From contig CACMWI010000002.1 of the NCBI GenBank assembly GCA_902617375.1, positions 189,566 through 253,565 on the forward strand: DNA of 64,000 nucleotides, given 5' to 3'. Both the position numbers and the translations under genes were made by a program. This stretch comes from an uncultured Alphaproteobacteria bacterium. GTDB lineage: Bacteria; Pseudomonadota; Alphaproteobacteria; Methylaequorales; Methylaequoraceae. Positions 32,858-40,581 of this stretch are shown here, one piece after another (the stretch's first letter is position 1; every line of letters begins with the position of its first letter). The notes under the pieces were generated by a model that searched no databases, had not been told where the DNA came from, and was given only the letters and a program-made list of their open reading frames with translations.

Positions 32858-33304
32858 ATGTTAAGTGTTTATCTATCTGGAGAAATCCATACTAATTGGC
32901 GTGAAGAAATAATTGATCTTTGTCAGAAAGAAGATTTAAAAATAAAGTTTTCTTCACCTGTTACTAATCACGATGCTTCAGACAATTGTGGTGTAGAAAT
33001 TTTAGGTGATGAAGAAAAAAACTTTTGGAAAGATAATAAAGGTGCCAAAATTAATTCTATTAAAACAAAAAAATCAATAAAAGACTGTGATGTTGTTGTT
33101 GTAAAATTCGGAGAAAAATATAAACAATGGAATGCTGCGTTTGATGCGGGTTATGCCTCAGCTTTAAATAAGTCTATCATTGTTATTCATAATGATGAGC
33201 ATCAACATGCACTAAAAGAAGTCGATGCTTCAGCCTCTGCAGTGGCGGCAGATCAACATCAAGTTGTAAGAATTTTGAAATATATTTTAGAGGGATCATT
33301 ATAA
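32858..33304 (+). CDS. ytoQ: YtoQ family protein (nucleoside deoxyribosyltransferase-like fold)
   Basis: 148 residues: MLSVYLSGEIHTNWREEI at the N-terminus, FSSPVTNHDASDNCGV, the KKSIKDCDVVVVKFGEKYKQWNAAFDAGYASAL central block and KEVDASASAVAADQHQVV. These match the YtoQ family, which belongs to the nucleoside 2-deoxyribosyltransferase-like superfamily and has no firmly assigned reaction. Monocistronic, with the M23 gene divergent upstream. Confidence 0.85.
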   Translation: MLSVYLSGEIHTNWREEIIDLCQKEDLKIKFSSPVTNHDASDNCGVEILGDEEKNFWKDNKGAKINSIKTKKSIKDCDVVVVKFGEKYKQWNAAFDAGYASALNKSIIVIHNDEHQHALKEVDASASAVAADQHQVVRILKYILEGSL

Positions 33305-33488
33305 TCTAATTTATAAAGACCAAAATTATAATTAAAAAGGTTTTTATAATGCGATTGTTAATCTTATAAAATTTGCAAAACCTAACGAAGTTTAAATATA
33401 TTTAGTAAAAGCCACAACTAAAACTTTTACAAATAGATGTTTGTTTTGGTATCTTTATACTTCAATAAAAAACTCATTAAAGTCAAAA

Positions 33489-33668
33489 TCATCGTTCTTT
33501 TTTGATATAATTTATATACAAATTTAGCCATTCATTTTCAGTTAAACCCTCAAGCTTAGTATTACCGGTTTCTTCAGATTCCCAATCTTCTAGTATATAG
33601 TCAGTAAAATCTAAGTTTATTTTAACAAGAATGTCACAAAATTTATCTAATGAAATTTTATTATCCAT
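33489..33668 (-). pseudogene. Possible remnant of a sugar-nucleotide reductase/epimerase C-terminus
   Basis: The minus strand has a 59-codon frame from ATG 33668. With in-frame codons just upstream it reads KKNIYHLVMDNKISLDKFC and ends LTENEWLNLYINYIKKER. The 'YHLVxxxKIS' wording resembles the C-terminal part of RmlD/NAD-dependent epimerase proteins, but there is no Rossmann domain and a stop lies about 25 codons upstream. It is either a gene fragment or a small unrelated protein. It lies in the 560 bp space between ytoQ and the DUF2784 gene; the rest of that space (33305-33480) shows nothing. Confidence 0.3.
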
Positions 33669-33740
33669 TACTAAATGATAAATATTTTTTTTTTGTTTAA
33701 AAGAGCAAAGTTTTGGTAATAATGAAAATGAAATATTAAA

Positions 33741-33857
33741 GTGAAAAAGTTTTTACCATTAATAATAATTCTCATATTAATAATTTACGGAATTTACAGT
33801 AGTACAAAAAAAAAAATTAACAGAATGGAACAACCCTTATTTAACAAGAAAATATAG
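33741..33857 (+). CDS. Candidate 38-residue membrane/secreted peptide
   Basis: A GTG at 33741 opens 38 codons: basic start, then a hydrophobic helix (FLPLIIILILIIYGIY) and a polar basic tail. The topology is plausible for a tiny membrane protein, but the start codon is weak, the gap is AT-rich and no copy or coupling supports it. Confidence 0.25.
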   Translation: MKKFLPLIIILILIIYGIYSSTKKKINRMEQPLFNKKI

Positions 33858-33865
33858 ATTATTCC

Positions 33866-34255
33866 TTATCTGGTTACTTTTTTTTTATTACTAGGAGGGA
33901 ACCTGTTCCACATAAAAATTGTCCACATCAGACAAAGAATATAACTAATCAAAAAGAATTCTTTTGGAAAATTCCAATAAAGTAAGTTTTGCAACCAACT
34001 ATTTACGAATGTATTAGAAATATAAATACCCCGTAAATTATGTTCAATTAATGTCAATGGACATGTAAGACCAAAAACTGTTTCTGTTGTGACGAGAAAG
34101 ATTAAAAATAAATGAGTTGATCTTAATTTCCTATTTCTGGGCCAGTTCCAATTAAATTTATATCCGACAGGAATAATTACAAATAAACTGGTAATAAAAA
34201 TGACTATTCCAAAATGAAAAATTAAAACTAAATCTGCAAAATTTTCTTGTGTCAT
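33866..34255 (-). CDS. DUF2784 family membrane protein
   Basis: 129 residues with about four hydrophobic helices. The FADLVLIFHFGIVIFITSLF start, the RSTHLFLIF segment, the VFGLTCPLTLIEHNLRG block and WNRFPPSN near the C-terminus match DUF2784 proteins, small inner-membrane proteins of unknown function with the typical 'CPLTxLE' motif. It lies upstream on the minus strand of nothing obviously related; the Adhesin_E-like gene is 30 bp before it and may share a transcript. Confidence 0.82.
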   Translation of the reverse strand: MTQENFADLVLIFHFGIVIFITSLFVIIPVGYKFNWNWPRNRKLRSTHLFLIFLVTTETVFGLTCPLTLIEHNLRGIYISNTFVNSWLQNLLYWNFPKEFFLISYILCLMWTIFMWNRFPPSNKKKVTR

Positions 34256-34285
34256 TTAACTAAAATTTATAGGTATGTTTATAAA

Positions 34286-34681
34286 TTAGTTATTTTTATA
34301 AACTCTCTCACAAAGCAATTTATTTAAAAAGTGAGCACTAGTCCCATTTGCAAATTTCTTCCACTTTTTACTAGGGTTTCCGGTATAAAAATTTTTACCT
34401 TGTCCCATTCTTTTATTATAAAGTTCATAGTCTAAGTCTCTAATCATTAAATTATCACAGTTAAGCTCCGAATGTGAAACAAAGGAAAAAACATTATTTG
34501 TTTTTTTTTTGTTATAATTAACTAGCTGGCTGTAAAAAATTCGATTCTTCTTCCTTATTATCGACGAACTGTCTAAAAACAAATCTCCTTCACTTATTGT
34601 AAAAAGTTTAATCCACTCTGCATTTGAAGAAATTGGGTTTAAAAAACATACTAGAAAAAAAAGTACAATTAATTTTTTCAT
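34286..34681 (-). CDS. Secreted surface-adhesin-E-like protein
   Basis: 131 residues with a clear signal peptide (LIVLFFLVCFLNPISSNA). The mature sequence EWIKLFTISEGDLFLDSSSI, RKKNRIFYSQLVNYNKKK, SFVSHSELNCDNLMIRDL and a late LLCERVYK follow the pattern of the 'surface-adhesin protein E' fold (W..v....g...yiD..sI; SexDC; Y; C near the end). Proteins of this kind are common in proteobacteria with no firm role. Two Cys may pair. Confidence 0.6.
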   Translation of the reverse strand: MKKLIVLFFLVCFLNPISSNAEWIKLFTISEGDLFLDSSSIIRKKNRIFYSQLVNYNKKKTNNVFSFVSHSELNCDNLMIRDLDYELYNKRMGQGKNFYTGNPSKKWKKFANGTSAHFLNKLLCERVYKNN

Positions 34682-34767
34682 TATTAGAGATTAAAATATG
34701 TTTGTAATTTTTTCAAACAATTATAAGTAAACTTGACACAAAAAAAAAAAAGATAAATTATAATTAG

Positions 34768-35178
34768 ATGAAATTATTAATATTGCTGACATATTTTCTG
34801 TCTTCATTCAGTATTTTAGAAGCAAAGGATAATCCCAAAGATCCACACGATGATGAATTAAAAGGAAAAAATTTAATTTGTTACAATGATTCTCTAAGCG
34901 TTGAGGACTGGGGTATAAAGTTTTTGAAAAATAATGAAGTAAAGATGTATTCATTAAATAAAGCAATCTATGAAATCTATCAATATAATAGAAAATACAG
35001 AACAAATATCAGAAATATAATAATTAGTAAAAATAACAAAATTGAATTTATAATTAATAGATCAAGGTTAGTTTTAGGAAATAAATCATGTAAAATTGTA
35101 CTTGGAGATCCTTTAATTTTATTACAAGAAAGAATTAAAAGTATAAAAAAAGACAGGAAGGAAAAAAATAGGATTTGA
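34768..35178 (+). CDS. Small secreted two-Cys protein (homologue of the protein at 30020)
   Basis: 136 residues with signal peptide LLILLTYFLSSFSILEA. The mature order LKGKNLICYNDS, VKMYSLN, IEFIINRSRLVL, NKSCKIVL parallels the secreted protein B at 30020 (GKKLLC, VKVYSF, MINRQSL, SCIL), so the two look like distant members of one family even though their signal peptides differ. A C-terminal Lys/Arg-rich tail follows. The stop overlaps the TTG start of the next gene (TTGA). Function unknown. Confidence 0.65.
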   Translation: MKLLILLTYFLSSFSILEAKDNPKDPHDDELKGKNLICYNDSLSVEDWGIKFLKNNEVKMYSLNKAIYEIYQYNRKYRTNIRNIIISKNNKIEFIINRSRLVLGNKSCKIVLGDPLILLQERIKSIKKDRKEKNRI

Positions 35179-35666
35179 TTCTGTTTGTTAAATTTTTAAT
35201 TCCACTTTTTTTTCTTTCACATTTTGTTTTTTCTGAGGAAATATTGAACTGCAATACAATTAGTAACATAGGTTTAAACTTCTTAGGCAAAGATTATGAA
35301 AAGATACTAGATTATTTACATCTTAAAAAATTTAAAATTAAACTATCAAGAAATCGAACTGATATTATTTTACAGGAAAAGAATAAATTAAAAAAAAATC
35401 ATTCTCCTAAAACTTCTCATTTTTTTGAGATTGTTATTATAAAGTCTTCTGGTTACCCTATCCCAATGCACTGTTCTTGGGTTCATGATTTAAGGAACTC
35501 TAAGATTGAAGATAACGATTTTAATTGTATTGGTGTTCCAGAGAATGACAAAGTTCTTAGTTTGGATTTTAATGGTAATTTTATGTATTCATCAAAATTT
35601 GAAGAATTTTCAAAAAATGAGAGAAATAATAAAACATTACATTCTTTAATTGGTAAATGTAAATGA
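35175..35666 (+). CDS. Small secreted protein of unknown function
   Basis: 163 residues starting at TTG 35175, coupled to the previous gene by a TTGA overlap. Signal peptide VKFLIPLFFLSHFVFS, then EEILNCNTISNIG, a FEIVIIKSSGYPIPMHCSW segment, FNCIGVPEND and a C-terminal IGKCK. Four mature Cys could make two disulfides. Predicted beta-rich. No family recognised; it probably acts with the preceding secreted protein. Confidence 0.62.
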   Translation: MILFVKFLIPLFFLSHFVFSEEILNCNTISNIGLNFLGKDYEKILDYLHLKKFKIKLSRNRTDIILQEKNKLKKNHSPKTSHFFEIVIIKSSGYPIPMHCSWVHDLRNSKIEDNDFNCIGVPENDKVLSLDFNGNFMYSSKFEEFSKNERNNKTLHSLIGKCK

Positions 35667-35703
35667 TAGTATAAATAAAAAAAGGAGTTTCTTCACAAGA
35701 ACA

Positions 35704-35901
35704 ATGGCAGACAGATTTCAATATAAAGTTGTAGATTATGTTAATATTGATCATCATAATTATTCAAGTGTAGAGGAGTTTATTAACAAACTTGGAAAAC
35801 AGGGTTTGGAATTAATTGAAGTAATAGATATGGGAGAAAATAATACTAACAAAGACGGAAAAAGCTCTAGGTTTAGATATATTTTTAAAAAAAATGGGTA
35901 A
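35704..35901 (+). CDS. DUF4177-like small protein
   Basis: I place the start at ATG 35704 (MADRFQYKVVDYVN), since upstream codons overlap the preceding gene; a GGAG lies rather far upstream (about 18 nt). The 65 residues match the compact fold of DUF4177-like proteins: YKVVDYVNID, EEFINKLGKQGLELIEVIDMG and SRFRYIFKKN, the 'yKvv....EexLNelgaeGWElv' pattern. Function unknown. It overlaps the next gene by 8 bp. Confidence 0.6.
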   Translation: MADRFQYKVVDYVNIDHHNYSSVEEFINKLGKQGLELIEVIDMGENNTNKDGKSSRFRYIFKKNG

Positions 35902-36079
35902 AAGTATAAAAATTAAAGATTTGAATGATAGGATCTATTTAATAGATGATATTGATCAATTTGCCAGTCATATAAATGAGTATCATGCCCATGGCGAGTC
36001 AATTCATGAGGAGAACGGATTTTTTTTTCAAATTGATGATTTTTTTAGAGAAAAAATAAAAAAATTAAGTACAAAGTAA
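35894..36079 (+). CDS. Small hypothetical protein
   Basis: 61 residues, overlapping the DUF4177-like gene by 8 bp and ending 5 bp before cysS, so it is clearly within a transcript. The sequence (GKSIKIKDLNDRIYLIDDI; HAHGESIHEENGFFFQIDD) is soluble and acidic with several His. I do not recognise a family. The close packing on both sides is the main support. Confidence 0.6.
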   Translation: MGKSIKIKDLNDRIYLIDDIDQFASHINEYHAHGESIHEENGFFFQIDDFFREKIKKLSTK

Positions 36080-36084
36080 TTCTG

Positions 36085-37464
36085 ATGGATATTTTTATCT
36101 TTGATAGTCTTTCAAGAAAGAAAAGAGAGTTTATTCCAATTGATGCCAATAAGGTAAGGATTTATGCTTGCGGGCCTACTGTATATGATTATGCACATAT
36201 TGGAAATGCCAGGATGGCGGTTGTTACCGATCTTTTAGTGAGGGTATTAAAAAAAAAATACAAAAATGTATTATTTGTTTCAAATATAACTGATATCGAT
36301 GATAAAATAATAAATGAGTCAGAAAAATTGAAAATTCCTTTCAAAGAATTAACAAATAAGTTTAGCAAAATTTATAATAATGAAATGTTATCGCTAAACG
36401 TAGGTCCCCCAGATATTCAGCCAAAGGCAACTGATCATATAGATGATATGATTTTAATGATTGAAAAACTTATAAAAAATGAATGCGCTTATGTAATGAA
36501 TAATCATGTTATGTTCAAAGTTGAAAGTTACAAACATTATGGAAAACTTTCAAGAAGAACGCTCGAAGAACAATTGGAGGGATCAAGAATAGAAATTGCA
36601 GATTTTAAACAAAATGCTAGAGACTTTATTTTGTGGAAACCAAGTAAAGATGAACAACCAGGTTGGAACTCACCATGGGGAAGAGGAAGGCCTGGCTGGC
36701 ATATTGAATGTAGTACAATGTCTAAAATATGTCTTGACACTCCGTTTGATATTCACTGTGGAGGTGTTGATTTAACTTTTCCTCATCATGAGAACGAAAT
36801 CGCACAGAGTTGCTCTGCATTTAAACCTAATTCTGAGCCTGAAAATTTTAGCAAATACTGGTTTCATAATGGGTTTGTGACATTGAATGGAGAAAAAATG
36901 TCAAAATCTCTTGGAAATATCCAACTAGTCAATGATTTGCTAAAGAAATATAACGGAGAAACCATAAGATTAAGTCTCTTGAGTGCACATTACAGACAAC
37001 CATTGAATTGGAATAAGGATATTCTTGAGCAATCTAAAAAAACATTATTAAGAATAAAAAAAAATTTTGAAAAAATTAAAGTTAAAGATTTTAAAATATT
37101 TGACATAAATAAAAATGAATTTTATGAAGAATTTCAAAATTCTCTTTTTGATGATTTGAATACTCCAAAAGCTCTAAGCATCATAGGAAAAAATCTAAAT
37201 AAAATAAAAGAAAAAAATCATGAAGACAGACAAAAGATTGCTCATGCTACTTTTGAAGCTTTGACTTTATTAGGATTATATAAAGAGAATAAAAATGATG
37301 AAGATTTTGATGATACATTAATTAATCAGTTAATAGATGAAAGAAATGAAGCAAGAAAACTAAAAAATTTTGAAAAAGCTGATGAAATTCGCCAAAACTT
37401 AAAAAACAAAAATATCGAAATAGAAGACACCAAAGACGGAACAGTATGGACAAAGTCAAAATAA
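36085..37464 (+). CDS. cysS: Cysteine--tRNA ligase
   Basis: Class I aminoacyl-tRNA synthetase of 459 residues. N-terminal YACGPTVYDYAHIGNAR includes the HIGH motif (HIGN) and the zinc Cys. The zinc site continues with GWHIECSTMS and HCGGVDLTFPHHENEIAQS. KMSKSLGN at about residue 271 is the KMSKS loop. The C-terminal helical domain has the usual 'ARxxKxFexADxIR' (NEARKLKNFEKADEIR). The 3' end overlaps the next gene by 19 bp. Confidence 0.96.
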   Translation: MDIFIFDSLSRKKREFIPIDANKVRIYACGPTVYDYAHIGNARMAVVTDLLVRVLKKKYKNVLFVSNITDIDDKIINESEKLKIPFKELTNKFSKIYNNEMLSLNVGPPDIQPKATDHIDDMILMIEKLIKNECAYVMNNHVMFKVESYKHYGKLSRRTLEEQLEGSRIEIADFKQNARDFILWKPSKDEQPGWNSPWGRGRPGWHIECSTMSKICLDTPFDIHCGGVDLTFPHHENEIAQSCSAFKPNSEPENFSKYWFHNGFVTLNGEKMSKSLGNIQLVNDLLKKYNGETIRLSLLSAHYRQPLNWNKDILEQSKKTLLRIKKNFEKIKVKDFKIFDINKNEFYEEFQNSLFDDLNTPKALSIIGKNLNKIKEKNHEDRQKIAHATFEALTLLGLYKENKNDEDFDDTLINQLIDERNEARKLKNFEKADEIRQNLKNKNIEIEDTKDGTVWTKSK

Positions 37465-38111
37465 AGAACCCTTTGATTTCGGTATTAATTCTTTCTATAA
37501 AGTTTTATCAAATTTTTATTTCTCCACTTCTATCAAATAATTGCAGATTCTATCCAACCTGTTCACAATATTGTCTGGAGTCTCTAAAAAGATTTGGTTT
37601 TTTTAGAGGGATTTTTCTTAGTTTTATGAGAATTAAGGACTGTCATCCTTTTGGTAAAAGTGGTTTTGATCCAGTAAAAGAAAATATAAAATTTAAAAGA
37701 GTAACATCCTCGAATATAAAAAAACTTAGAAAGAAAAACTTATATAGAGATTTTCCAAATTCCTTAGCAGATTATAAAGAGGACAATTATCCAAATACCA
37801 AACATTATGCCATCCTTAAGAACGAAAACGTAGTTTCAGCTCTTACAATTATTCAGCGTACAACAAATAAAAAAAAATCAGCTCAGTTAAGAGGAATGTT
37901 TACCGTACAAAAAGAATTGAAAAAAGGTTACGGTTCTCTTTTAATAGATAAAGTAAGTTTAAAATTAAAAAAAGAAAACATAAATTTAATTTGGTGTAAT
38001 TCAAGAATTAATGTAATTGATTTTTATAAGAAAAATAAATTCAAAGAAATTGGTAAAACATTTAGTATAAATTTACTAGGTGATCATAAAAAGTTAATTA
38101 GAAAGTTGTAA
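37446..38111 (+). CDS. YidD domain fused to a GNAT acetyltransferase domain
   Basis: Residues 1 to about 78 form a complete YidD (membrane protein insertion efficiency factor): KFYQIFISPLLSNNCRFYPTCSQY, then CHPFGKSGFDPV, with the conserved Cys-containing YPTCS. Without any stop the frame continues into about 140 residues resembling a GNAT N-acetyltransferase: NENVVSALTIIQRTT, SAQLRGMFTVQKELKKGYG with the acetyl-CoA 'Q/RxxGxG' loop in degenerate form, NLIWCNSRINVIDFYKKNKF and EIGKTF. The second half resembles small GNAT proteins that usually stand alone. The fusion is not one I know; it could be a read-through of two once-separate genes. Confidence 0.8.
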   Translation: MDKVKIKNPLISVLILSIKFYQIFISPLLSNNCRFYPTCSQYCLESLKRFGFFRGIFLSFMRIKDCHPFGKSGFDPVKENIKFKRVTSSNIKKLRKKNLYRDFPNSLADYKEDNYPNTKHYAILKNENVVSALTIIQRTTNKKKSAQLRGMFTVQKELKKGYGSLLIDKVSLKLKKENINLIWCNSRINVIDFYKKNKFKEIGKTFSINLLGDHKKLIRKL

Positions 38112-38489
38112 ATGAAGGAGAAAATTCAATTAAATGTTTTAGGTGATAAATTAATTACTTGCTCAAAAGAACCTCTGACTGGATATAGAAGAAATGGTTG
38201 TTGTGATGCTCATGAGAGCGATTATGGTAAACATCTCATTTGTGCTATTCTGAATGAAAAATTTTTAGAATTTCAATTCTCCAAAGGAAACGACTTGATT
38301 ACTCCAAAAAAAGAAATAAACTTTCCTGGATTGAAGCCCCAAGACAGGTGGTGTGTATGCGCCGGAAGGTGGGTAGAGGCGTACAATCAATCCTGTGCAA
38401 CACCTGTAGTTCTTGAAGCAACCCATATCGACGTTTTAAAAATTATTGACTTCAAAATATTAAAAAAGTTTGCAATAGATTTAAACTAA
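38112..38489 (+). CDS. DUF2237 family protein
   Basis: 125 residues starting directly after the YidD-GNAT stop. NVLGDKLITCSKEPLTGYRR, NGCCDAHESDYGKHLICA, KGNDLITPKKEINFPGLKP, DRWCVCAGRWVEAY and PVVLEATH are the conserved blocks of DUF2237, a small Cys-rich protein common in bacteria and plants, with no known biochemical activity. All conserved Cys are present. Confidence 0.88.
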   Translation: MKEKIQLNVLGDKLITCSKEPLTGYRRNGCCDAHESDYGKHLICAILNEKFLEFQFSKGNDLITPKKEINFPGLKPQDRWCVCAGRWVEAYNQSCATPVVLEATHIDVLKIIDFKILKKFAIDLN

Positions 38490-38504
38490 AATTATTATCT
38501 TGAA

Positions 38505-39023
38505 ATGCAAAAGCTGTTAATAATTTCATCTACAAAAAACTCTAACTTTGATTTGTCCAAAAGTATTAAGAGTTATATTAAAGAAACAAAAGATTTGAAT
38601 TGCGAAATTGTCTCATTAGAAGATTTCGATTTACCTCTCTACACCCCAACACTTGAAGAAAAGTTTAAAAAAAATCAGTCTTTTCCGCAAAATATTGAGA
38701 AATCTAAAAATTTGATTTGCTCCTCAAATGCAATCATATGGTGTAGTCCAGAGTATAATGGAGGGATTTCACCTATTGTTACCAACGCAATAGCCTGGAT
38801 TAGCAGAGCCACTGAAAATTGGAAAGATGGGTTTAAAGATAAACCATCACTTATATGTACTTCTTCTGGAGGCAATGGAAAAAATTTTATTGAAGGGTTT
38901 CGAATACAGCTAAACTACCTTGGATCCAGAGTTTTTGGAGAATCATTGATTCAGACAAAATCTAAAGAAATTCAAAAAGAAGAATTCTGTTCGGTTCTAG
39001 ATAGTTTTTGTAAAAATATTTGA
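38505..39023 (+). CDS. NADPH-dependent FMN reductase family protein
   Basis: 172-residue flavodoxin-like quinone/FMN reductase. The LLIISSTKNSNFDLSKSI phosphate-binding loop at the N-terminus and the IIWCSPEYNGGISPIVTNAI flavin motif (SPEYNxxxxxxxKxAID in relatives, here TNAI) identify the family, followed by KPSLICTSSGGNG. It may protect against quinone stress or supply reduced flavin. It is the last gene before a strong terminator. Confidence 0.87.
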   Translation: MQKLLIISSTKNSNFDLSKSIKSYIKETKDLNCEIVSLEDFDLPLYTPTLEEKFKKNQSFPQNIEKSKNLICSSNAIIWCSPEYNGGISPIVTNAIAWISRATENWKDGFKDKPSLICTSSGGNGKNFIEGFRIQLNYLGSRVFGESLIQTKSKEIQKEEFCSVLDSFCKNI

Positions 39024-39090
39024 AAAAGTTGTAAAGAATTTTTTTTTAAGTCGTTAAGTACTATGCAAGCTTGCTTTCCATTAACTGCAA

Positions 39091-39119
39091 AAAAGGGGTG
39101 GTAACACCCCTTTTTTTTT
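39091..39119 (+). terminator. Rho-independent terminator
   Basis: AAAAGGGGTG, loop GTAA, CACCCCTTTT and a continuing T-run: a GC-rich 6-bp core stem with A/T extension followed by nine or more T. It ends the transcript coming from cysS to the FMN reductase. The A-run on the 5' side would let it work in both directions. Confidence 0.88.
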
Positions 39120-39192
39120 GTATATCTAATGAATTTATTAATGAAACAGATTAATATTAGTGTTATTTGACTTATATAAAGAATAAAATTGT

Positions 39193-40530
39193 ATGACTTC
39201 AAAGTTTGATTTATTTGTAATTGGAGGCGGATCGGGTGGCGTAAGGGCAGCGCGATACGCTTCTTCGCTTGGAATAAATACTGGCATGGCAGAAGGATCT
39301 CTCCTTGGAGGTACCTGTGTAAATAAAGGATGTATTCCTAAAAAACTTTATTCATATGCTTCCCATTACAGCGAGGAGTTAAACTTAATGGGATCATTCG
39401 GTTGGAAAATCGATAAGTCAAAATTTAGTTGGAACAAACTTGTTAAAAATAAAAAAAAAGAACTCTTTAGGCTTAATAGTATCTACGAAAATTTACTTGA
39501 AAACGCAAATGTAAAAATCTTTGAAGATTATGCTGAATTTGTGGATCAAAACACTTTAAAAGTTGGAAAAAAATATATTCAATCAAAAATTATTTTGATT
39601 GCAGTCGGAACGAAACCGAAGGAACTCAACAAATTTAGTAATGTAAATGTCTTGTCATCAGATGAGGTATTTGATTTAAAAAAATTACCCAAAAATATTT
39701 TAATTATGGGGGGAGGATATATCGCAGTCGAATTTGCTTCAATTTTTAATGGATTAGGCGTTAATACATCTTTATGTGTAAGAGGTAAAAGGATATTAGG
39801 TGATTTTGATGAAGAGATATCTAAATTTATAATGCAACAAATGCAAGAAAAAGGTGTAAAAATAATAGTAGAAGATTTTCCTGAGAAAATTCTGTTAAAA
39901 GGAAAAAGTTATCAAGTTTTTTTTAAAAATAAAACCAGAAGATATGAAAAAGTTATGGGAGCTTTGGGCCGTGTTCCAAACATATCAAAATTGAAAATTG
40001 AAAATGCGAAAATTAAACTCAATTTAAAAGGTGCCATTTATACTGATGATTTATTTAAAACATCCGTAAAAAATATTTATGCTATTGGGGATGTCATAGA
40101 CAAAGTACAACTTACACCGGTTGCCATTTCAGAAGCGATGACTTTTGTAAATAACCTTAAATCTAATAATAAAAAGAAGTTCAACTATAAAAATATTCCA
40201 ACCGCTGTATTCTCTAATCCAAATTATGCATTCGTCGGTTGTTCTGAAAATGAAGCTAGAAAGATTTATAAAAAAATTAAAGTTTATAAATCTCAATTTC
40301 GATCTCTTAAATTTTCAATGTCAAAATCAAAGGAAAAAGTTCTCATTAAATTAATTACTAACGCTTCAAATGACAAGATAGTTGGTTTACATTATGTAGG
40401 AGAAAATGCTGCAGAGATTATACAAGGTTTTTCAGTTGCTGTTGTAAATGGTTTGACAAAAAGTCAACTTGATAAAACAATTGGAATTCACCCAACATGT
40501 GCGGAGGAGTTAGTTACTTTAAAAACGTAA
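39193..40530 (+). CDS. gor: Glutathione-disulfide reductase
   Basis: FAD/NADPH disulfide reductase of 445 residues. FVIGGGSGGVRAARYAS is the FAD loop, GGTCVNKGCIPKKLYSYAS the redox-active Cys pair in the version typical of glutathione reductase, MGGGYIAVEFASIF the NADPH loop, YAIGDVIDKVQLTPVAI the second FAD site and GIHPTCAEELVTL the catalytic His-Glu end. It supplies GSH and so may support the GrxD at 48653. Confidence 0.93.
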   Translation: MTSKFDLFVIGGGSGGVRAARYASSLGINTGMAEGSLLGGTCVNKGCIPKKLYSYASHYSEELNLMGSFGWKIDKSKFSWNKLVKNKKKELFRLNSIYENLLENANVKIFEDYAEFVDQNTLKVGKKYIQSKIILIAVGTKPKELNKFSNVNVLSSDEVFDLKKLPKNILIMGGGYIAVEFASIFNGLGVNTSLCVRGKRILGDFDEEISKFIMQQMQEKGVKIIVEDFPEKILLKGKSYQVFFKNKTRRYEKVMGALGRVPNISKLKIENAKIKLNLKGAIYTDDLFKTSVKNIYAIGDVIDKVQLTPVAISEAMTFVNNLKSNNKKKFNYKNIPTAVFSNPNYAFVGCSENEARKIYKKIKVYKSQFRSLKFSMSKSKEKVLIKLITNASNDKIVGLHYVGENAAEIIQGFSVAVVNGLTKSQLDKTIGIHPTCAEELVTLKT

Positions 40531-40544
40531 TATAGAATATTAAT

Positions 40545-40573
40545 TTGTATTTTAATTACTAAATTATTATAAG
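40545..40573 (+). promoter_or_regulatory. Candidate promoter of the DAHP synthase gene
   Basis: TTGTAT (40545-40550) and TATAAG (40568-40573) with a 17 bp spacer, 8 bp before the ATG at 40582. If used, the mRNA would be nearly leaderless, although AGGA at 40576-40579 looks like a Shine-Dalgarno. In DNA this AT-rich, chance matches are possible. Confidence 0.3.
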
Positions 40574-40581
40574 TTAGGATT

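Noticed and set aside
39024..39120. Small RNA between the FMN reductase gene and gor
   Set aside because: A GC-rich terminator with a palindrome (GCAAGCTTGC) upstream looks sRNA-like, but there is no convincing promoter of its own; the operon terminator explains it.
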